Below, piece by piece: positions 10,892-20,119 of a stretch of DNA of 64,000 nt; the stretch's first letter is position 1; every line of letters begins with the position of its first letter. This DNA comes from Clostridium beijerinckii (GTDB lineage: Bacteria > Bacillota > Clostridia > Clostridiales > Clostridiaceae): the NCBI GenBank assembly GCA_003129525.1, contig CP029329.1:2399501-2463500 (forward strand), written 5' to 3'. A program made the translations under genes and the position numbers. Below the pieces are notes generated by a model, which did not search any database, was not told where the DNA came from, and saw only the letters and a program-made list of their open reading frames with translations.

Positions 10892-11926
10892 ATGGACACG
10901 GAAGATAATCAAGGGACAGTGGAAAAATCAAAAAGTAAGAAATTTAAACCATTAGTATTTCTTATGGGAATAATATATATAGTTGTTTTTTTAGGAATAA
11001 CAACTCCGCTTGTATTGGTTTTCGGACCATATGAAAATACGAGAAGGGTATTTGTATCAACTTTACTTGGAACAAGACATGCATATTTAATAACTGATTT
11101 TATTTCGCAACAAAGTATAAATGAAATTTTAGGAGTAAAGCAAGAAGAGCCAAAAGAACAGATTACTCAAAATATTGCTACAGATATTAATAAAATAAAG
11201 GTTAAATACACAAGTGGAAATGATATAAGTCGATATGATATACATACAGATAGGTACGATGGATATGTATTAGAAATAAAGAATCCCTTAGGTGTTAAGG
11301 TTGCAATGACAAAATATGTAGGTAAAATAGGACAAAAGACAAGTGAAATGGCAAATGAATATAATGCTATTGCTGCTATTAATGGAGGCGCTTTTGTTGA
11401 TGAGTCTTCAGATGGAACACTTTATGCAGGAACTGGGGCAGAACCGGGTGGCTTTGTAATTTCTGCAGGAAAAGTTGTATACCCAAAAACTAATGTGAAG
11501 AAAAATAATATTGAAAATGTCATTGCTTTTACAAAAGGAGGAAAACTTATAGTTGGAGATCATACTCTTGTGGAACTTCAAAAATTAGATGTACAGGAAG
11601 CAATGTGTTTTAGAAGACCTAATATTATAATTAATGGAAAGCCGCAGGTTAGAGACAAAATGGCAGATGGACTTAACCCTAGAACTGCAGTTGGACAAAA
11701 GGAAGATGGAACAGTAATATTTTTGGTTATCGATGGCAGAAAAATTACAGCGCCAGGAGCAAGTATATATGATGTGCAACAAATAATGATTGAAAGAGGA
11801 GCTATTAATGCAGGTGCACTAGATGGCGGATATTCATCAACAATGTATTATAAAGGTGAGGTGATAAATTCTCCTAATGCGTGGGATGGAGAAAGGTCTG
11901 TTGCTACAGCATTTTATGTTGAGTAA
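10892..11926 (+). CDS. Phosphodiester glycosidase-family (NAGPA-like) membrane protein
   Basis: A 344-residue protein with one N-terminal transmembrane helix (about residues 22-48) and an extracytoplasmic domain of the phosphodiester glycosidase family, the fold of the mannose-6-phosphate uncovering enzyme. Landmarks are AAINGGAFVDE, PRTAVGQKEDG, LVIDGR and the C-terminal GALDGGYSSTMYY. Family members act on sugar phosphodiesters of exopolysaccharides or teichoic acids. ATG at 10892 is preceded by GGAGGTAATAA. The beta-propeller-like gene 101 bp downstream is likely in the same operon. Confidence 0.9.
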   Translation: MDTEDNQGTVEKSKSKKFKPLVFLMGIIYIVVFLGITTPLVLVFGPYENTRRVFVSTLLGTRHAYLITDFISQQSINEILGVKQEEPKEQITQNIATDINKIKVKYTSGNDISRYDIHTDRYDGYVLEIKNPLGVKVAMTKYVGKIGQKTSEMANEYNAIAAINGGAFVDESSDGTLYAGTGAEPGGFVISAGKVVYPKTNVKKNNIENVIAFTKGGKLIVGDHTLVELQKLDVQEAMCFRRPNIIINGKPQVRDKMADGLNPRTAVGQKEDGTVIFLVIDGRKITAPGASIYDVQQIMIERGAINAGALDGGYSSTMYYKGEVINSPNAWDGERSVATAFYVE

Positions 11927-12027
11927 TACACATGAAAGAAAAGAAAATCTTTCTAAATCTTATGGAACTGAAATAAAATAAGTATCCAAAGATACGACGT
12001 ATATTTTGTGTAGGAGAGGATTAATTA

Positions 12028-13092
12028 ATGAAAAACTTGGTGAGAATATTAGCATGGACTCTTATAGCATTAGTAATTCAACAAAGTATATTTTTATATG
12101 TAGAAAAGGTATATCTAGCTACAGATGTAAAAATAGAAGCTGAAAAAGTTGAAGAAAAAGAAATTCCAAAAGAGAAGAATCTAAATGAAATTAATATAAA
12201 AGATGGAATAGGTCAAGTTTCATTATCATCAGACGGAAGATTTGTAGCTTTCTTAGAAGATAATAAGCTTAAAGTTTTGGATAGTAATGATAACAGTGAA
12301 AAAGAATTTCAAAGTGATAGCGATGGGGAAGTAGTATTTTATAAGTGGTTAACAAATGAAAATAGCATAATTATTATTCAGAAAGTACAGAAAGATGGAG
12401 ATTTTTACTTTGAACCAGTATCATTTACTGCAAATAAAGGAGAAGCAAGACAACTTACAGATGTTAATTTAAATGAAGTAAAAATAAACATAAAAAATAG
12501 AAATGATAAAATTGATAACGTAGTATTTTCAAATGCAACACATAGTCTTTACATAAAGGTTCAAAAGCAAAATGGGAAAAGTGATTTGTATTATGCAAAT
12601 GTAATGAATCAATTAGCAGAAGTTAGGACAAACAAAGATATAGGGAATATTATAGTTCCAACTACAAATGCAAATGCAGTAATGGAAATGGGAGAAAATG
12701 CAACTATATTAAATAGTCAAGGAAATATAGAAATACCTAATGTTAAAATCACAAAAGTATTGGGTACTGATATTGGTGATAATGTATACTTTGGTGAGCA
12801 AGTAAATGATAAAATTACTAAAATTTATTATACAATATTAAATAATGATAAGCTTCAATGGAAGACATTAACGTTATCAAAGCCGGTAGACAAGGAAGAT
12901 ATAATAGTAGATTATTCTGGCAAAGTTTATGTGAATGATAAACTTGCAGGGAGTGTTTTAGAGCTTACGAGTAAAAAGACAATTAAATATCAAGGACAAT
13001 TAGTACAAGCATATTCTAAAGGAATTATCTCTAGAGATAACAATAAATTAATAAAGAATGAAATAGTAGAAAATAAAATATCTATTAATTAA
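12028..13092 (+). CDS. Membrane-anchored protein with TolB/WD40-like propeller signature
   Basis: No named family recognised. An N-terminal hydrophobic segment (about residues 4-30) acts as signal or anchor. The rest is rich in short beta strands; VSLSSDGRFVAFLEDNKLKV resembles one blade of a TolB or DPP-IV-type propeller. Likely exported and structural or ligand-binding. It follows the phosphodiester glycosidase gene by 101 bp on the same strand, so a shared envelope-polysaccharide role is plausible. The R1 structured repeat starts 14 bp after its stop codon. Confidence 0.75.
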   Translation: MKNLVRILAWTLIALVIQQSIFLYVEKVYLATDVKIEAEKVEEKEIPKEKNLNEINIKDGIGQVSLSSDGRFVAFLEDNKLKVLDSNDNSEKEFQSDSDGEVVFYKWLTNENSIIIIQKVQKDGDFYFEPVSFTANKGEARQLTDVNLNEVKINIKNRNDKIDNVVFSNATHSLYIKVQKQNGKSDLYYANVMNQLAEVRTNKDIGNIIVPTTNANAVMEMGENATILNSQGNIEIPNVKITKVLGTDIGDNVYFGEQVNDKITKIYYTILNNDKLQWKTLTLSKPVDKEDIIVDYSGKVYVNDKLAGSVLELTSKKTIKYQGQLVQAYSKGIISRDNNKLIKNEIVENKISIN

Positions 13093-13105
13093 TCGTGTGA
13101 AATAT

Positions 13106-13470
13106 AGATACCCACAGTGAAGACTGCACTTAAATGTATGTCACACCGAAATGAAAGTCATGCATTTGTTCAGGTTACGTGAGGATTTAGCTGTGAATTT
13201 CTAATAGCAGAAGTTGTACCAAAAAGCTAGCCTCAAAGGCAAGCACTCACAGAGAAAGTTCGAAGAACGAAATGTAAGATGCCTACAAGGGGAAAGTTCA
13301 GGAGGTCAAATATAAAATTTGGACCTTCACTTTTCGATTCTCACTTTTTTTAACAAGCATTTTGGAACAACTACTACTAAAGAAATATCTACAGCTAAAT
13401 CCGAAATAGTAACACTTCCACAAAAGCATGACCTTCATTTCTAGTTGGGTATATTTCCATAGTATAAGTA
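13106..13470 (+). repeat. Structured repeat R1 (family R, with apical insertion)
   Basis: Long imperfect rod hairpin. The basal stem pairs 13148-13169 with 13420-13441 (GAAATGAA-GTCATGC-TTTGT with its complement). Inner helices pair GGATTTAGCTGT with ACAGCTAAATCC, and AGTTGT-CCAAAA with TTTTGG-ACAACT. Outside the rod, ATACCCA (13108-13114) can pair with TGGGTAT (13446-13452), and ACTTA (13128-13132) with TAAGT (13465-13469). These two pairings cross, giving a pseudoknot. The apex carries an extra module of about 100 bases, also seen near 20.1 and 31.9 kb. The next 320 bases, up to the MATE gene, are A/T-rich with no other feature. Confidence 0.7.
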
Positions 13471-13791
13471 CAATTTTAGGTATGTATATCTACATAAGGT
13501 ATGGATTATATAAAAATAATTGATAACAGAGTTATACTTAGTATTAATAGAAGATAAGAAATTATGTTATAAAAAAACAAGTTTGTATTGTCACAGATAT
13601 TCATAGGCAGGTAATTTAGTCGTGGAATTAGTGTGTAAAGGTAGAAATTAATTATCTGATAATTTGAATTTTGATACAAATACTTCTATAATAATATAGT
13701 ATATTCATATTATTATAGTTGTTAACGTGAACAATATATTTTACTATATAATGAATTTATGGACAGCAAATAACAAGGGAGATGTCATAAA

Positions 13792-15135
13792 ATGTTAATA
13801 CGAAAAAATATTTTAAAGTTAGCAGTACCAATAATGATAGAGCAAACTTTTGTTATGCTACTTGGAGTATGCAATACCATGATGGCAGGACATATTGGAG
13901 AAGAAGCAGTTTCAGCAATTGGAATGGTTGATTCAATAAACATGCTGTTTATATCTTTCTTTGCAGCGTTATCAGTTGGTGCAACTGTAGTAGTTGCGCA
14001 ACAAATTGGACAAGAGCAAATTAAAAAGGTTAATGAAACCGCCAAACAAGCATTAATATCAGGAATTATAATATCAGGAATTATAACATTGTCTTTATGG
14101 ATTTTTCGTGTATCTATAATAAATTTTCTTTATGGTTCAGCGGAAGAGTTGATTAAATCAGATGCTAAATTATATATAGAATTTACTTTATTTACATATC
14201 CATTTATTGCTGTAGAGCAAATTGCCAATGGTATACTTAGGGGATGTGGCGATACTAAAACCCCAATGTATATTACAATGTTTATGAATATGATTAATAT
14301 TATTTTAGGATACATATTAATATATGGAATTCAAGTTCTTAATGTGCCGTCAATTGGAATAATGGGAGCAGCTCTATCAATAGCCATAGCAAGAATAATT
14401 GGTACTATGATTATAATGATAGTTTTATTTAGAGGAAGTAAAATTATAAAAATAAGGAAATTATTTCCGTTCAAATTTGATATTGACGTACAAAAAAGTA
14501 TATTTAATATAGGAATACCTGCAGGTATAGAACAAGTGATTTTTAATGCAGGAAAATTAATAGTACAGGTATTCATAGTAACAATGGGAACAACTTCGAT
14601 TGCGGCTAATGCTATTGGAATGTCAATAGCACAAATAATTAATGTTCTAGGAACTGCACTTTGCTTAGCTGCAACTACTATAGTTGGTCAGAATATTGGT
14701 AGAAATGATGTTAAAGGCGCAAAAAGTGAATTAATTTACTTAGTTAAGTTTGCTACTATTTGTTTAGTATCTTTAGGACTTTTATTTATACCAATTTCTG
14801 AATGGCTGGCAAGTCTTTATACATCTGATCTAGAAGTAATAAAACTTACAGCAATGTTAATTAAAAGCAACAGTCTAGCATGGTTAGCATGGCCAATTTC
14901 ATTTATACTCCCGGCAGGACTTAAAGGAGCAGGTGATACTCTATATACTATGATGACTGCTTTTATAGGTATGTGGATTTTTAGAATATGCTTTGGCTAT
15001 ATATTGGGGGTTGTATGTGGGTTTGGAATTCTTGGAATATGGATTGGAATGTATATGGATTGGGTTATTCGTGGAATAATGTATTTAATTAGACTAAGAG
15101 GGACTAAGTGGCTTAAACATAGGCTTATAAATTGA
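13792..15135 (+). CDS. MATE-family efflux transporter
   Basis: Twelve-helix multidrug/toxin exporter of 447 residues, full length. The start of helix 1 (LAVPIMIEQTFVMLLGVCNTMMAG) and the pseudo-repeat near residue 235 (FNIGIPAGIEQVIFNAG) are typical of the family, as is the internal GILRGCGDTKTPM motif and its counterpart GLKGAGDTLYTMM. It exchanges cations for organic substrates; specificity is unknown. ATG at 13792 follows AAGGGAG. Transcribed alone, with a terminator at 15171. Confidence 0.95.
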   Translation: MLIRKNILKLAVPIMIEQTFVMLLGVCNTMMAGHIGEEAVSAIGMVDSINMLFISFFAALSVGATVVVAQQIGQEQIKKVNETAKQALISGIIISGIITLSLWIFRVSIINFLYGSAEELIKSDAKLYIEFTLFTYPFIAVEQIANGILRGCGDTKTPMYITMFMNMINIILGYILIYGIQVLNVPSIGIMGAALSIAIARIIGTMIIMIVLFRGSKIIKIRKLFPFKFDIDVQKSIFNIGIPAGIEQVIFNAGKLIVQVFIVTMGTTSIAANAIGMSIAQIINVLGTALCLAATTIVGQNIGRNDVKGAKSELIYLVKFATICLVSLGLLFIPISEWLASLYTSDLEVIKLTAMLIKSNSLAWLAWPISFILPAGLKGAGDTLYTMMTAFIGMWIFRICFGYILGVVCGFGILGIWIGMYMDWVIRGIMYLIRLRGTKWLKHRLIN

Positions 15136-15170
15136 ATAAATATAGTATTATAAATAATAATACAATAATA

Positions 15171-15207
15171 AGGAATATTTTCATTAATTATTGAAAATAT
15201 TCCTTTT
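15171..15207 (+). terminator. Intrinsic terminator after MATE gene
   Basis: Near-perfect hairpin AGGAATATTTTCA / TTGAAAATATTCCT with a 7-base loop, followed by TTTT. Confidence 0.85.
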
Positions 15208-15375
15208 AAAATTAAGCAAAATTGAAATATAATTGTTTATATTTCAATTTTTACCAAGATAAGATATAATAATACTGTGATTAATGAAATATTTAAATAA
15301 ATAAAAAAATATGACATTAAATAATTTATTTAAATCAACAAATAAATATAATAAAACAAGAAGGGAACGATCAAA

Positions 15376-16434
15376 ATGATTAAGAGAAATGTAAACATTA
15401 TCGTTATTGCAGTAATAATTATAACGAGTTCTTTAATACCTGCATTTTTAGAAAAGTCTGTTATAGCTACAGGAATAATCGCATTGATATCAGCCATAAT
15501 TGCAGCAATATATTTAATAATATTTGGAAAGTATGATGATGTAAAAATTGAAAATAAAGGAATGCATGAAGAAATTACGGACACAACAGTAATTCCAATG
15601 GCAAAAGAAGAAGCGTCTATAAATATAGTTAATGTTGTTGATAATAAGAAAAAACATGAAATGCAAGAATTGGCATTATTTCAAGAAGAAACAGTACAAG
15701 CTTTAAATAATACTATAAGTGAAATGGTTTGTAGTGTTAATGAAATAAGTAATAATCTTAAAGAATTAACTAATACGTCTGAATCTGCAAACGATGGTAC
15801 TATAAAACTTGCAGAATCACTAGCTAAGACAATGTATTTTACAAGTGTAGGTACTGAGAATATGGAAAATATGGACGCTTCAATGGAAAAAATATATCGA
15901 GCTAATAAATTATTGGACGATTCTGTACAAGTCGCAAATAATTCTACAAAGGAAGCAATAGATATTATTCAGCTTATAGGAAATATAGCAAATCAAACTA
16001 ATTTATTAGCTTTAAATGCAGCTATAGAAGCAGCAAGAGCAGGGGACGCAGGACGCGGATTTTCAGTAGTTGCAACAGAAATTAGAAAACTAGCAGATGA
16101 TGTTAAAACTGCAGTTAATAGTGTTTATAGTATAATAAATGATATAACACTTGCAATAAATAAAACAACTCAAAATGCAAGAGAGGGTGGGGAACTTATA
16201 CAAGAAAGTATAAATACAGTAAAGATGGCAGAAGAAACTTTTAAACAAATAGTAGAAGAGATAAATCAGATTGATACTCATGCAAATTCTGTATCAGAAT
16301 TAAATTGTAGATGTGAAACTATTAAAACAGCAGTATTTGAAATGTCAACATCACAAGCTAAATCAATTGATATTTTACTAGGAACTGCAAGAAAATTAAA
16401 TGAAACAACAAAGTCAATAAAAAATAAAATATAA
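15376..16434 (+). CDS. Methyl-accepting chemotaxis-type signalling protein without a sensor domain
   Basis: Two closely spaced membrane helices (about residues 7-27 and 33-52) with almost no external loop, then a cytoplasmic MCP signalling helix pair. The conserved hairpin tip is [20 protein letters not shown], followed by [10 protein letters not shown]. There is no HAMP or ligand domain and the 352 residues are short for an MCP. The signal could be intramembrane or taken up through a partner. No che genes are nearby. ATG at 15376 follows AAGGGAACG. A 240-base A/T-rich gap with the MATE terminator precedes it. Confidence 0.9.
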   Translation: MIKRNVNIIVIAVIIITSSLIPAFLEKSVIATGIIALISAIIAAIYLIIFGKYDDVKIENKGMHEEITDTTVIPMAKEEASINIVNVVDNKKKHEMQELALFQEETVQALNNTISEMVCSVNEISNNLKELTNTSESANDGTIKLAESLAKTMYFTSVGTENMENMDASMEKIYRANKLLDDSVQVANNSTKEAIDIIQLIGNIANQTNLLALNAAIEAARAGDAGRGFSVVATEIRKLADDVKTAVNSVYSIINDITLAINKTTQNAREGGELIQESINTVKMAEETFKQIVEEINQIDTHANSVSELNCRCETIKTAVFEMSTSQAKSIDILLGTARKLNETTKSIKNKI

Positions 16435-16499
16435 AAAAGTTGTCATAATTAGATTGTTAGATGTATAAAATAACTATGAAAAAAGGGGGGACAGAATTT

Positions 16500-17258
16500 A
16501 TGAATAAAGATAAAAAAACTAAATTAATAGGTACTGGTAGGATATTAGGAACTATGGTAGTTTTAGGTGGTGCCCTAGCCATAACTAAAAAGATTAGGAT
16601 TAATAAAATACAGAAGCTTTTAAAAAGTGAAAAATACTCCACGGGTAATACTAGAAAATTTGGAACATTGTATTTAGATAATGAAAAGCAAAAAAGACCA
16701 GAAGATTTTTTTGAGTTTAAAGATGTTCCAGTATATTCAGGACAAAAAATAGAAATAAGGGATACAAATAAAAGTGACGAAGATAAATTATCATGGGTAG
16801 AAATAAATGATAATGATAAGAGACTTTTAGTTTGTGATAGAAACATCTTAAAGGAAGTATCTTGGAACGAATTAAATGAACAAAATTTAATTTTTGGCAA
16901 AGTAGTAATAATAGAAAGTAAAAAGTATATTTTAAGACTTTTAACTGGATATGCTGAAAAGAAAAATAATAAATCTAGTGAATGGGATAGATATATAGTA
17001 AACGTAGATAATATTGTAGGTCTTCCCCAATATACCAAGTACCACATAGGTAATATATCAAATGAAGATAGTGAAGATGAAATAAATGAAGAAAACAAGA
17101 ATTTGTGGCATTGGTTTAATTTTGCTAGTCTTACACAAAGTGAGTATTTTAAAAATCAAAAATTCTGTATAATAAGGGGATCACAGTCTAATAAGTCAGA
17201 TAAGGACTTGAAATATGCAACAGTAGGATATAGACCAGTTTTAGAAGTGATTGAATAA
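16500..17258 (+). CDS. Hypothetical protein with N-terminal membrane helix
   Basis: Not recognised. The 252-residue product has a basic N-terminus, one hydrophobic helix (about residues 9-28), an acidic middle and a C-terminal end YATVGYRPVLEVIE, a pattern seen at the ends of some clostridial and phage-related hypothetical proteins. I start it at ATG 16500, which has a GGGGGG site 9 bases upstream; an in-frame ATG at 16461 has no ribosome site. It lies 65 bp after the MCP-like gene and could share its transcript. A strong terminator follows. Confidence 0.7.
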   Translation: MNKDKKTKLIGTGRILGTMVVLGGALAITKKIRINKIQKLLKSEKYSTGNTRKFGTLYLDNEKQKRPEDFFEFKDVPVYSGQKIEIRDTNKSDEDKLSWVEINDNDKRLLVCDRNILKEVSWNELNEQNLIFGKVVIIESKKYILRLLTGYAEKKNNKSSEWDRYIVNVDNIVGLPQYTKYHIGNISNEDSEDEINEENKNLWHWFNFASLTQSEYFKNQKFCIIRGSQSNKSDKDLKYATVGYRPVLEVIE

Positions 17259-17297
17259 ACAAACTAGCATTCTAAATTAGTATTTTTAAAATGTACC

Positions 17298-17339
17298 AAA
17301 AGGCATATAAACGCTTGACTAAGTGCTTATATGCCTTTT
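17298..17339 (+). terminator. Intrinsic terminator
   Basis: Thirteen-base-pair stem AAAAGGCATATAA / TTATATGCCTTTT around a 16-base partly paired loop, 39 bp after the stop of the preceding hypothetical gene. The symmetric A and T runs mean it could work in both directions. Confidence 0.85.
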
Positions 17340-17340
17340 G

Positions 17341-17772
17341 CTATATCCTTAATAGAAATATAAATATATGGAACCACCAAAAATAACATGAACAATATAA
17401 AATAAGCAAATGGTAAAGAAAGAAGAGTAAATTATGATTTCTCTAAAAAAGATTTATAGTTAATAGAACGATGAAAAAAATCAATAAATTATCAAATATA
17501 TAGAGACAAAACTTATAATAATACTAAAAAAACAATTAAAATTGGATTAAATATTAATAAAAGATTGAATTATTAATATTTTATGAATTATTAAAAGTAT
17601 TTTTTACAAGAATAGATAATTGCAGTATAATTTATGTTATAGAAAAATTAAATTTAGGAATAACTTATACAGAATATTTTTAAATCTAAAAGTAAATAGT
17701 ATTATTTTAATAGATTTAGAATTTGTAATAATTACTTCAAAGTTTAGATTAATAAGGATGTGAGACATAGCT
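17341..17772. other. A/T-rich intergenic stretch
   Basis: 432 bases between the terminator and the Nudix gene. Very A/T-rich, with no coding potential or clear hairpin that I can defend; it should contain the Nudix promoter. Confidence 0.5.
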
Positions 17773-18294
17773 ATGATGTTCAATAAACTTTTTGAAATAG
17801 ATAAAGTAAGTGATTCAATTGGGAATATTAATTTTAGGGAAGCTGTTAGAGGAATTATAATAAAGGATAACAAAATTCTAATGGTACATTCTAAAAATAA
17901 AGACTACAAATTCCCTGGTGGAGGAATAAAAAGAGATGAGGGACACATAGATGCACTAAAAAGGGAAATAGAAGAAGAAACAGGCTATGTTTGTAACGCA
18001 GTAAATAATCAAGTTGGAATTGTAACTGAAAGAAGTAAAGACAGGTATTTTAACGATTGTGTTTTTAAGATGATATCATATTATTATATTGCTGAGGTAA
18101 CTAATATAATAAAATCTCAAAAACTAGATCCATATGAAGCAAAGTTAGAATTCAAACCTGAATGGGTTAATATAGACGATGCAATAAAGAACAATGAGAA
18201 CATAATAGATACAGGAACTGAACCTATTGCAAATTGGATTTTTAGAGAAACTTATGTATTAAAAGAAATTCAAAATTATATAAAGGAAAGATAA
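17773..18294 (+). CDS. Nudix hydrolase
   Basis: Pyrophosphohydrolase of nucleoside diphosphates linked to another group. The Nudix box GX5EX7REUXEEXGU is complete, running from GGIKRDEGHIDALKREIEEE to TGY at about residues 54-76. The 173-residue length and the N-terminal extension before the beta sheet are ordinary for the superfamily; substrate cannot be told. The start ATG at 17773 (followed by a second ATG) has AAGGATGTGAG upstream. Single-gene unit ending in a terminator at 18413. Confidence 0.93.
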   Translation: MMFNKLFEIDKVSDSIGNINFREAVRGIIIKDNKILMVHSKNKDYKFPGGGIKRDEGHIDALKREIEEETGYVCNAVNNQVGIVTERSKDRYFNDCVFKMISYYYIAEVTNIIKSQKLDPYEAKLEFKPEWVNIDDAIKNNENIIDTGTEPIANWIFRETYVLKEIQNYIKER

Positions 18295-18412
18295 GTTCAT
18301 AGTATGATGAAATACTAGGAAGTATATTTATAAAAAGTTATAATTACTAGCAATGAAAAGAGGATATTTTATGCTCATAAGAAAAGATGATTAGCCTTTT
18401 TTTTATATTATT

Positions 18413-18437
18413 GAACTCCATTCGTGGAGTTCTTTTA
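18413..18437 (+). terminator. Intrinsic terminator after Nudix gene
   Basis: Stem GAACTCCA / TGGAGTTC with a TTCG tetraloop (18413-18432) followed by TTTTATTA, 119 bp after the Nudix stop. The 285 bases between it and the next gene show only A/T-rich sequence, with TATAAT-like motifs near 18552. Confidence 0.8.
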
Positions 18438-18717
18438 TTATATAGTGAGAAGAAATGATTTATTAAGATGTCTACAAGTTACATATTTTTCGACAGTTGT
18501 ATTGCGGATTTCCAAGATGAAATTCTATATTATTAAAAAAAGTATTATGGTATAATAAGAATAATTAAGATATATGGTAATAATTTGGAGGGCTTTAACA
18601 GAATAAATTTGAATTATTGTTTTGAAGGGAAGGTGAACAGCTAATTTAAAAATTAAATAAACCTAATTTAAAGGTATATATATTGAAAATTTAGAGAAAG
18701 AAAGAAGGTATTTACTG

Positions 18718-19746
18718 ATGAAAAAATTTATTAAAAATCTAATATTAGGATTAATAGTAATATTAGCAATAGGTGGACAACCTGCATTTGCTGTAGATTA
18801 TGATTTAAACACGTCTGTATATAACCACTTAGAAAATTGGGATACAGAATTTGAAATTAATTACTATAACTCTGATGTTTTAGATGTAATAAAAGATATT
18901 GCTCAAAAAGATGATTATTTAACTAGATCATTAAAGAGGTTAGAATATGAAAGAGTGGGAAATAGAGCAACCGTAAAAGTCACTTATTTAACAACCAAAG
19001 AACAAGAAGAGTATATAAATAAAGAGTTAACAACAATAGTTAATTCTATAATTACAAACAACATGAGCGATTATGATAAAATCAAAACAATAAATAAGTA
19101 TATAGTTGATAGATATGAATATGATGATAGTCTGCTATCTAATAATGTATATTCTGCATTAACAACAGGAAAGACTATATGTCAAGGTTATGCAATGACT
19201 GCTTATAAGATGTTTAATTTAGCAGGAATAGAAAATAAAATTATCATTGGTGATTTAGATGGAGTTGCACATGGATGGAATTTAGTTAAGATTGATGGGA
19301 AATGGTACCATTTGGATGCTACAAATAATGATGTAACAAATAATAAATATTTTCTTAAAAATGATAAAACTTTAAGAAGTGATGGATTTACTTGGGAAGC
19401 TAATAATTATCCAATATGTGATGAAAATTATGAAGTAACATCAAATAGTAATCAAGGGTCAAGTAATTATGGACAACCTTCAATAGGTTATAAATCACAT
19501 CTAGATGGCAATTGGTATTTTAGTAATAATTCATGGTATTTCTTAAGGAATACGAGTATTTATGCTACAGGTTGGAATATAATAGATAATAATTGGTATT
19601 GCTTAGGAAATAATGGTGCAATGCAAACAGGTTGGATATATTATAATGGGAAGTGGTATTACTGCTATCCAGTTAGTGGAGATATGGCAACTAACACTAT
19701 TATTGATGGGTATAGAGTTGATTCAAACGGGGCATGGATATCATAA
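18718..19746 (+). CDS. Secreted transglutaminase-like protein with choline-binding-type repeats
   Basis: Signal peptide at residues 1-26 (hydrophobic core, AFA cleavage site). A transglutaminase-like domain follows with Cys in KTICQGYAMTAYKM, His in GVAHGWNLV and Asp in YHLDATNND. The C-terminal third has several aromatic repeats (GWNIIDNNWYCLGNNGAMQ, TGWIYYNGKWYY) of the cell-wall/choline-binding type, which hold proteins to cell-wall polymers. Probably remodels or cross-links surface protein or peptide. A smaller protein with the same repeat type lies at 22600. Confidence 0.9.
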   Translation: MKKFIKNLILGLIVILAIGGQPAFAVDYDLNTSVYNHLENWDTEFEINYYNSDVLDVIKDIAQKDDYLTRSLKRLEYERVGNRATVKVTYLTTKEQEEYINKELTTIVNSIITNNMSDYDKIKTINKYIVDRYEYDDSLLSNNVYSALTTGKTICQGYAMTAYKMFNLAGIENKIIIGDLDGVAHGWNLVKIDGKWYHLDATNNDVTNNKYFLKNDKTLRSDGFTWEANNYPICDENYEVTSNSNQGSSNYGQPSIGYKSHLDGNWYFSNNSWYFLRNTSIYATGWNIIDNNWYCLGNNGAMQTGWIYYNGKWYYCYPVSGDMATNTIIDGYRVDSNGAWIS

Positions 19747-19797
19747 ATTGAAATTTTTCAGGTGAAGGATTAACACTTCACCTGAATTTAGTTAAAA
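19747..19797 (+). repeat. Half S-type repeat doubling as terminator
   Basis: Directly after the stop codon comes TTGAAATTTTTCAGGTG. The hairpin TTCAGGTGAAG (19757-19767) pairs with CTTCACCTGAA (19776-19786), then TTTAGTT follows. The order matches the 5' half of the S family, especially the copy at 31.8 kb, which also uses TTCAGGTG and CTGAAT. It can serve as terminator for the upstream gene. Confidence 0.55.
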
Positions 19798-19817
19798 TAG
19801 GTATTTAATACAAGAGG

Positions 19818-19949
19818 TTATTTTATTATTTGAACAAACTTTTTTTTGCCTAGTTTAATTATATCGCCACTTGAAATGGTTGTATTATCAAAATCAGTTA
19901 CTTTATCCTTATTTATTTGAACGCCACCTTGATTTACAAGCCGTCTAAA
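19818..19949 (-). pseudogene. Relic of the C-terminal S4 domain of tyrosyl-tRNA synthetase
   Basis: On the minus strand 43 codons read as an S4 RNA-binding end: FRRLVNQGGVQINKDKVTDF, then SSGDIIKLGKKKFVQIIK and a stop. This is the last part of a TyrS-type synthetase (RRL..QGGV.IN..KV.D ... GD.I..GK.KF). A stop codon lies just in front and none of the catalytic domain is nearby, so it is a remnant and not a gene. Confidence 0.7.
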
Positions 19950-20060
19950 TTAATCATACGATTAACTCTTCAAGTACGCCAAAAATTTGGCTATCCAATT
20001 CTACTTATTCTTTTCATTGCTTTTACTATCAAATCTCATACTCAGAAATAAAGGAAACCC

Positions 20061-20118
20061 GACTCACAGACCTTCGCTGAGTAAGTTCGAAGACCCAAAT
20101 GCAAGATTTGGATTTTCA
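20061..20118 (+). repeat. Module M: hairpin unit shared with R1 and S2
   Basis: Contains ACTCA...TGAGT, then AAGTTCGAAGACC, then the hairpin CCAAAT-GCAAG-ATTTGG. Nearly the same string (AAGTTCGA..AACCAAATACAAGATTTGGA) sits inside S2 on the minus strand, and a diverged form in the apex of R1 (about 13250-13350). Here it stands alone between the tyrS relic and the 3' end of the AI-2E family gene. Confidence 0.55.
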
Positions 20119-20119
20119 T

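Noticed and set aside
16457..17098. Long open frame antisense to the 16500 gene
   Set aside because: It mirrors the plus-strand gene, has no ribosome site, and its composition is that of antisense A/T-rich coding DNA.
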